DNA of 56,426 bases. It comes from Rubrivivax sp. Lineage in GTDB: Bacteria; Pseudomonadota; Gammaproteobacteria; Burkholderiales; Burkholderiaceae_C. The stretch covers positions 1 through 56,426 of the forward strand of contig JAHCKS010000027.1 in the NCBI GenBank assembly GCA_026125665.1. The letters run 5' to 3'. Of the stretch, positions 51,661 through 56,426 are shown piece after piece. Numbering within the stretch: position 1 is the stretch's first letter; the number at the start of each line of letters is the position of its first letter. The translations under genes and the position numbers were made by a program. Under the pieces are notes generated by a model. It was not told where the DNA came from. It ran no database searches and worked only from the letters and a program-made list of their open reading frames with translations.

Positions 51661-53613
51661 ATGTGGACCTGCCTTCGGAGGCTCGGCTGGTTGATCGTCG
51701 CGGCGGCGTCCTGGGTCGCCTCGGCCGGGGCGGCGGCGGCCTGCGCGCCCCGCCTCCAGATCACCTTCGCCGACGGCGCGCGAGGCTGCCTCGAGGACTT
51801 CCCGCTCGGCCGGCTGCGACCCTCCGGCCAGTTGGGGAGCCTGCTCAGCGTCGCGCCCGTGCTGGGTCTGTTTCACGTGGCTCTGCCGAGGCAACCGGCG
51901 CAGTGCGCCGCAGCGATCGGCTACGCGGCCCTGTCCAGTTCGTCGGGTTTGATACACGACACGCAGGTCGCCATGCGCGAGGGCATGGCGCTTCAATCGT
52001 GCCAGCAGGCTGCGGGCAGAGCCGCCAAGGGGACCTCCTGCGAGTGCATCGTGGTGCTCGCCGACGGCCACAGCCCTCTGCCACGGGCCCAGTTCGAGCA
52101 GATGGCCCGCGACGCGGCCGTGCCGCAAAGCGCGCCGCTGGCGCAAGCGGCGCCGGTCGCGCCGCCGGCAGCAACCGCGCCGGCGCCGCGGGGACCCGCC
52201 TCGTGCTCGGCGCCGCGCTACGGCGTGGACTTCGCCGACGGCGCGCGCGGCTGCCTCGACGACTCCGTCCTGGGCCGCTTGCAGCCAGCGGGGCAGTTCG
52301 GCAGCCTGCTTCAGCTGGTTCCCCTCCTGGGCCTCTACCACGTCGCGTTGCCGCGCGAGCCGGCACAGTGCCCGGCGGCCATCGGCTTCGCGGCCCTGTC
52401 CAGTTCGTCGGGCTCGACTCACGACACGCAGGCAGGCCTCCGCGAACAGGTCGCCTTGTTGTCGTGTCAGCAGTCAACCGGCATGCGATCGCCACCAGGG
52501 AGCCCGTGCGAGTGCGTCATCGTGCTGGCCGACGGCCGCAGCCCGCTGCCCATCACCCGCTTCGAGCAGATGGCGCGCGAGGCCGGCGCGCGGGCCAGTG
52601 CGCCGCCCCAGTTCGCGGGGGGTGGCGCCGTGGTGCCGGCACGCACCGGACCAGCGTCTGCCGAACCGCGGCGCGCGCCGGCGGCGGCTCCCGTCCCACC
52701 GCCTGAGGCCGTCCCACGCGCCTCGACGCCGGCGAGCGCCGCGCCGGCTCACGTCGCGGCCGCGGCGACCGGCCCGGCCGCGGGCGCAGCTCCGGCAGCG
52801 GGTCCTTCGGCGGCGGAGTTCGCCGAGCTGCGGCAGCAGCTCGCCCGCTTGCAGGGCCAGCTGGAACGTCAGAGCACTGCCGTCACGCAACAGGCTGCCG
52901 CAGGCCGCACAGGCCCGAAGCTGCGCACACGAGCCCTGGTCATCGGCAACGGCGCATACGGCGGCTTTGCCGCCCTGCCGAATCCGCGCCGCGATGCACA
53001 AGCCATCGCGGCCAAGCTGCGCGGCTTCGGGATCGACGTCGACCTCGTACTGGACACCGACCGCGTGCGCCTCGTACGGGCGCTCAACGAATACCTCGCC
53101 ACCGCCAGCGGCACCGATGTCAACATCCTTTTCTACGCCGGGCACGGAGTGCAGGTCGGGGGCCTCAACTACCTGATCCCGGTCGATCTGCCGATGACAA
53201 GCGCATCAGTGGGTTCGATCCGCCTGAACGCCGTGTCACTGAACGACGTGCTGGAATACCTCCCCGCGCGAACGCGGGTGGTGTTTCTCGATGCGTGCCG
53301 CGACAACCCGCTGTCACGCTCGATGCTGGCGGCGCGTTCCTCGAGCAGCGTCGGCCTCGCGCCCGTGAACACGACCAGCGGCACGCTCGTGGCCTACGCC
53401 ACCAAGGATGGTTCCACGGCCGAGGACGGCACCGGCCGCCACAGCCCGTACACCACGGCGTTGCTGGAGCATCTGGACGCCGACGACGACATCGCGGTGG
53501 TCTTGCGTCGCGTGCGCCAGGCGGTGCTCAAGGCCACGAACAACCGCCAGGAGCCCTGGGAGTACGGGTCGCTCGTCGGCGAGGAGCTGGTGTTGTCGCG
53601 CCTCGCGCGGTGA
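51661..53613 (+). CDS. Secreted caspase-family (C14) protein with two six-Cys repeats
   Basis: About 650 residues. A signal peptide ends AGAAAA. Two related domains of about 125 residues follow (coding bases about 51742-52116 and 52204-52590), both opening with FADGARGCL, containing GYAALSSSSG or GFAALSSSSG and ending SPLP..FEQMAR; each has six conserved Cys, suggesting three disulphides. A Pro/Ala linker and a short coiled coil (EFAELRQQLARLQGQLERQS) lead to the caspase-like domain: catalytic His in FYAGHGVQVGG and Cys in FLDACRDNP. The ATG at 51661 is best spaced from GAGGGGG; the ATG at 51655 is possible. Role unknown; metacaspase-like proteases usually cleave after basic residues. Confidence 0.85.
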   Translation: MWTCLRRLGWLIVAAASWVASAGAAAACAPRLQITFADGARGCLEDFPLGRLRPSGQLGSLLSVAPVLGLFHVALPRQPAQCAAAIGYAALSSSSGLIHDTQVAMREGMALQSCQQAAGRAAKGTSCECIVVLADGHSPLPRAQFEQMARDAAVPQSAPLAQAAPVAPPAATAPAPRGPASCSAPRYGVDFADGARGCLDDSVLGRLQPAGQFGSLLQLVPLLGLYHVALPREPAQCPAAIGFAALSSSSGSTHDTQAGLREQVALLSCQQSTGMRSPPGSPCECVIVLADGRSPLPITRFEQMAREAGARASAPPQFAGGGAVVPARTGPASAEPRRAPAAAPVPPPEAVPRASTPASAAPAHVAAAATGPAAGAAPAAGPSAAEFAELRQQLARLQGQLERQSTAVTQQAAAGRTGPKLRTRALVIGNGAYGGFAALPNPRRDAQAIAAKLRGFGIDVDLVLDTDRVRLVRALNEYLATASGTDVNILFYAGHGVQVGGLNYLIPVDLPMTSASVGSIRLNAVSLNDVLEYLPARTRVVFLDACRDNPLSRSMLAARSSSSVGLAPVNTTSGTLVAYATKDGSTAEDGTGRHSPYTTALLEHLDADDDIAVVLRRVRQAVLKATNNRQEPWEYGSLVGEELVLSRLAR

Positions 53614-53688
53614 GCCGTCTCCGCCGTCGACGAGGGTCGGCATTCGAAGACGGCCCCTCGACCGCGCCCGGGGCGCGGCCGGCATCGC

Positions 53689-54681
53689 TCAGTTCAGCTT
53701 CACGCCCAGCTTCGTGATCACCGGCCCCCACCGCGCGACGTCGGCCTGGATGAAGCGCGCGAACTCGGCGGCGCTGCCGCCGACGATGGTGAGGCCGCTC
53801 CTGGCCATCGCCTCGCGCAGCGAGGTGTCGTTCTTCAGCAGCTCATTGACGTCGGCGTTGATGCGCGCCACGGCGGCATCGGGCAGCGAGGCCGGGCCGA
53901 CGAGGCCGTTCCACGCGAGCGCCTCCACCTTCGGGTAGCCGGCCTCGGCCATCGACGGCAGCTCCTTCAGGCTGTCGGGCTTCGCGCCGGCGCTGATGGC
54001 CAGCAGCCGCACCTTGCCGCTTTGCACGTGCGGCAGCAGCGCCGGCGCCACCATCCACGTGGCGTCGGCCGTGCCCTGCGCCACCGCCATGGCCGCCGGC
54101 GGGCTGCCGTTGAACGGCACGTGCACCGCCTTCACGCCGAGCTCGGCCAGCATCAGCTCCATCGTCAGGTGCGCCGAGCTGCCCTGGCCGAGCGAGCTGT
54201 AGTTCATCTTCCCGTCCTGCGCCTTGGCCCACGCGACGAACTCGGCGAAGGTCCTCGCGGGCACCTTCTCGGCGTTCACCGCCAGCACGTTGGCCTGCGA
54301 GGTCGTCATGACGATGGGCTTCAGGTCCTTCGCCGGGTCGTACGGCGTCTTCGCGTAGAGGAACGGCGCGTAGGCGAGCGGGCCGTTGAAGCCGATGGCG
54401 ATGGTGTGGCCGTCGGTGGCCTTGGCCGCGATGTCCACGCCGAGCATGCCGCCGGCGCCCGGCTTGTTCTCCACCACCACCGGCTGGCCCCAGCGCGCGG
54501 CGAGCTTGTCGTTCATCAGGCGCACGATGAGGTCGAGCGAGCTGCCGGGGCCGGTGGGCACGACGACCTTCACCGGCTGCGAAGGCCAGGCGGCCTGGGC
54601 GAAGGCAGGCTGCGGCGGCGCGACGAGCGCAGCGCCGAGCGCGGCGGCGAACGAGATGGCGAGCAGCGGGCGGCTTGGCAT
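53689..54681 (-). CDS. Bug-family (TctC) tripartite tricarboxylate binding protein
   Basis: A 330-residue periplasmic binding protein of the large Burkholderiales Bug family. The signal ends PAFAQ; WPSQPVKVVVPTGPGSSLDL, VVENKPGAGGMLGVDIAAKA, NYSSLGQGSSAHLTMEL and VPFNGSPPAAMAVAQGTADA are diagnostic. No TctA/TctB membrane genes are adjacent, as is usual for Bug proteins. The ligand is unknown, probably a carboxylate. Confidence 0.94.
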   Translation of the reverse strand: MPSRPLLAISFAAALGAALVAPPQPAFAQAAWPSQPVKVVVPTGPGSSLDLIVRLMNDKLAARWGQPVVVENKPGAGGMLGVDIAAKATDGHTIAIGFNGPLAYAPFLYAKTPYDPAKDLKPIVMTTSQANVLAVNAEKVPARTFAEFVAWAKAQDGKMNYSSLGQGSSAHLTMELMLAELGVKAVHVPFNGSPPAAMAVAQGTADATWMVAPALLPHVQSGKVRLLAISAGAKPDSLKELPSMAEAGYPKVEALAWNGLVGPASLPDAAVARINADVNELLKNDTSLREAMARSGLTIVGGSAAEFARFIQADVARWGPVITKLGVKLN

Positions 54682-54800
54682 GGCAGGTTTGCGAAGGCGT
54701 GAGCGGAACGGAGGTCCGATCCTAGCGGGGCAGCGCCGCCGCGCCGCCGCGCCTTCCTCCGGGATGACCCTGCCGCCGCCCGTCGATCACGAGATCGCGC

Positions 54801-56003
54801 TCACCAGCTCACTTCGCGCTCCGGCGTGGCGCCGATCCTGTGGATCGAGAGGTCGGCGCCGTCGTGTTCCTGCTCGGGCGTCAGGCGCAGGCCGACCGCG
54901 GCCTTCAGGCCGCCGTAGACGACGAACGCCGCGAGCACCGCCCAGGCCACGCCGATCAGCGTGCCGACGAGCTGCGCGCCCAGGTTCACGCCGCCGAGCC
55001 CGCCGAACGCGCCGAGGCCGAAGATGCCGCAGGCGATGCCGCCCCAGGCGCCGCACAGGCCGTGCAGCGGCCACACGCCGAGCACGTCGTCGATCTTCCA
55101 GCGGTTCTGCGTGAGGGTGAACATGGCCACGAAGATGCCGCCGGCCACTGCGCCGGTGGCCAGCGCGCCCACCGGGTGCATGACATCCGAGCCGGCGCAC
55201 ACGGCCACCAGCCCGGCGAGCGGCCCGTTGTGCACGAAGCCGGGGTCGTTGCGGCCGGCCCACGCCGCCACCAGCGTGCCGCCGACCATCGCCATCAGCG
55301 AGTTCACGGCCACCAGGCCCGAGATCTTGTCGATCGTCTGCGCGCTCATGACGTTGAAGCCGAACCAGCCGACCGTCAGCATCCAGGCGCCCAGCGCGAG
55401 GAAGGGGATGCTCGACGGCGGGTGCGCGCTCATCGCGCCGTCCTTGCGATAGCGGTTGGCGCGTGCGCCCAGCAGCACCACGGCAACGAGGCCGACCCAG
55501 CCGCCCACGGCGTGCACGACGACGCTGCCGGCGAAGTCGTGGAACTCGGCGCCGGTCAGCGCCTTGATCCAGCCCTGCACGCCCAGGCGCTGGTTCCAGG
55601 CCACGCCCTCGAACAGCGGGTAGACCACGCCGACGAGCACCGCCGTGGCCGCCAGCTGCGGCCCGAAGCGGGCACGCTCGGCGATGCCGCCGCTGACGAT
55701 GGCCGGGATGGCCGCCGCGAAGGTGAGCAGGAAGAAGAACTTGACGAGCTCGTAGCCGTTCTTCGCTGCCAGGGTCTCGGCACCCACCAGGAAGCCCGTG
55801 CCGTAGGCGACCGCGTAGCCGACGAAGAAGTAGGCGACGGTCGACACGGAGAAGTCGACCAGGATCTTCACCAGCGCATTGACCTGGTTCTTCTTGCGCA
55901 CCGTGCCCAGCTCCAGGAAGGCGAAGCCGGCATGCATGGCCAGCACCATGACGGCGCCGAGCAGGATGAACAGGGCATCGCTGCCCTGCTTGAGCGGTTC
56001 CAT
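54801..56003 (-). CDS. amtB: Ammonium transporter AmtB
   Basis: A 400-residue ammonium channel with 11 expected membrane helices. The twin-His pore residues are in HDFAGSVVVHAVGG and WPLHGLCGAWGGIACGIFG; GGTLVAAWAGRNDPGFVHNG and FVAMFTLTQNRWKIDDVLGV are typical. The N-terminus starts directly at helix 1 without the cleaved signal found in E. coli AmtB. No glnK gene lies in the 423 bases upstream, where PII is normally co-encoded. A sigma-54-type promoter lies 67 bp upstream. Confidence 0.94.
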   Translation of the reverse strand: MEPLKQGSDALFILLGAVMVLAMHAGFAFLELGTVRKKNQVNALVKILVDFSVSTVAYFFVGYAVAYGTGFLVGAETLAAKNGYELVKFFFLLTFAAAIPAIVSGGIAERARFGPQLAATAVLVGVVYPLFEGVAWNQRLGVQGWIKALTGAEFHDFAGSVVVHAVGGWVGLVAVVLLGARANRYRKDGAMSAHPPSSIPFLALGAWMLTVGWFGFNVMSAQTIDKISGLVAVNSLMAMVGGTLVAAWAGRNDPGFVHNGPLAGLVAVCAGSDVMHPVGALATGAVAGGIFVAMFTLTQNRWKIDDVLGVWPLHGLCGAWGGIACGIFGLGAFGGLGGVNLGAQLVGTLIGVAWAVLAAFVVYGGLKAAVGLRLTPEQEHDGADLSIHRIGATPEREVSW

Positions 56004-56069
56004 GGGTCGTCCTCCAGGATCTGGTGGCGGTCGAGGCGGGCGCCGTCAAGGTGCGGCGTGCACCATGAG

Positions 56070-56085
56070 AGCAATCGCCATGCCC
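56070..56085 (-). promoter_or_regulatory. Sigma-54 (-24/-12) promoter of amtB
   Basis: On the minus strand, GGGCATGGCGATTGCT matches the RpoN consensus TGGCACR-N4-TTGCW: GG at -24 and GC at -12 are exactly ten bases apart and TTGCT is perfect. It would give a leader of about 57 nt before the amtB ATG. NtrC/sigma-54 control of amtB under nitrogen limitation is well known in proteobacteria; a clear NtrC box was not found. Confidence 0.6.
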
Positions 56086-56237
56086 GCGAGTGGTGCCCTG
56101 ATCCGGCATGGTCTGCTGCCTGTCGGTGCGTCTGCGCCGCCGTTCGGTGCGTCAAGCACCGTTCTGGGCGCCCCAGGCTCGTGGCCGCGCCTGGCGTTCG
56201 CGAAGAAGCTGTGGGCGTGCCGCGATCACGGCGCAGC

Positions 56238-56360
56238 GGGCCGATGCCGTGGGGCCACTCAGGGCATGGCACCCGAACACACGACGACAGGCCGAGCGAA
56301 CGTCACCGTCGCCGCCGCGCCTCGGGTGCCATGCCCTGCGGGGCCCCACGGCATCGGCCC
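56238..56360. repeat. Long near-perfect hairpin, 39-bp arms
   Basis: Arms 56238-56276 and 56322-56360 pair at 37 of 39 positions around a 45-nt loop. The arms begin GGGCCGATGCCGTGGGGCC. They share the partial blocks GGGCCGATG and CAGGG with the unit B stem arms at 33.8 kb, but the 67-bp core is absent. It lies upstream of the amtB promoter and away from any gene end, so it is more likely a repeat element than a terminator. Confidence 0.85.
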
Positions 56361-56426
56361 TCGACATGCGCTGGTGGCGCCCGGGCGGGCGGAGACTCTC
56401 AGCGCCGTGCCGTCTTAGTTCACCCG

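Larger units (their letters stand above)
56004..56426. other. 423-bp region upstream of amtB
   Basis: No gene is convincing on either strand. The region holds a sigma-54-type promoter (56070-56085), a small inverted repeat (CGGTGC/GCACCG, 56145-56161) and a long hairpin (56238-56360). The next gene must start beyond the window. Confidence 0.6.

Noticed and set aside
56145-56161. CGGTGC-N5-GCACCG as an NtrC binding site near amtB
   Set aside because: NtrC sites have GCAC first and GTGC second; here the order is reversed, so it is only a small hairpin.

Overview
The window is very GC-rich, with almost every codon ending in G or C and many GTG/TTG starts. Its gene families (Bug-type tricarboxylate binding protein, PHA-system protein, LIV-type ABC systems, tandem GSTs, M81 and DUF2277 proteins) point to an aerobic betaproteobacterium of the order Burkholderiales, probably near Rubrivivax, Piscinibacter or Methylibium. 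This placement is inferred from gene content and composition, not from a search. I saw no rRNA, tRNA, CRISPR array, prophage or intact insertion sequence.

Layout. 1-9.1 kb: the 5' part of glycogen debranching enzyme GlgX, a SnoaL-like protein, a GlxA-type AraC regulator divergent from a class C beta-lactamase-like hydrolase, an MBL-fold hydrolase, two coupled GST genes divergent from a LysR regulator, a DM13 protein and a transglutaminase-like lipoprotein. 9.3-17.6 kb: an M81 peptidase, DUF2277 and a third GST in one run, a cupin gene, then a molybdopterin oxidoreductase, a zinc peptidase and a PHA-system protein. 17.7-28.8 kb is a signalling block: two orphan LIV-type binding proteins flank a very large chemoreceptor, followed by a MASE1-type histidine kinase with its receiver, and a GspG-like pseudopilin next to a GGDEF-EAL enzyme. 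28.9-31.2 kb: an M20 amidohydrolase and a DUF2817 peptidase.

31.2-36.7 kb is the most unusual part. A four-gene module codes for a membrane-anchored binding-protein-like protein, a binding-protein/VWA lipoprotein, XpaC and TelA. Its cytoplasmic half (xpaC-telA) is bracketed by two copies of a roughly 275-bp composite repeat. Each copy holds two oppositely oriented 67-bp cores, each core closed by a 24-25 bp stem whose sequence differs between units but stays self-complementary.

36.8-42.1 kb: an MFS transporter, a metallophosphoesterase, a PlsB-like acyltransferase, then a decay zone with a cytochrome c peroxidase remnant and an intact FAS1 lipoprotein followed by an internally deleted FAS1 paralogue. 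42.2-51.5 kb is a coherent catabolic cluster: a GntR regulator, a complete LIV-type ABC importer, an aconitase-superfamily LeuC/LeuD-like dehydratase and a hydantoinase/dihydroorotase-type amidohydrolase. This suggests uptake, ring opening and hydration of a small cyclic amide or imide. 51.6-56.4 kb: a secreted caspase-like protein with a duplicated six-cysteine domain, an orphan Bug binding protein, and an ammonium transporter behind a sigma-54-type promoter, with a long hairpin at the window's end.
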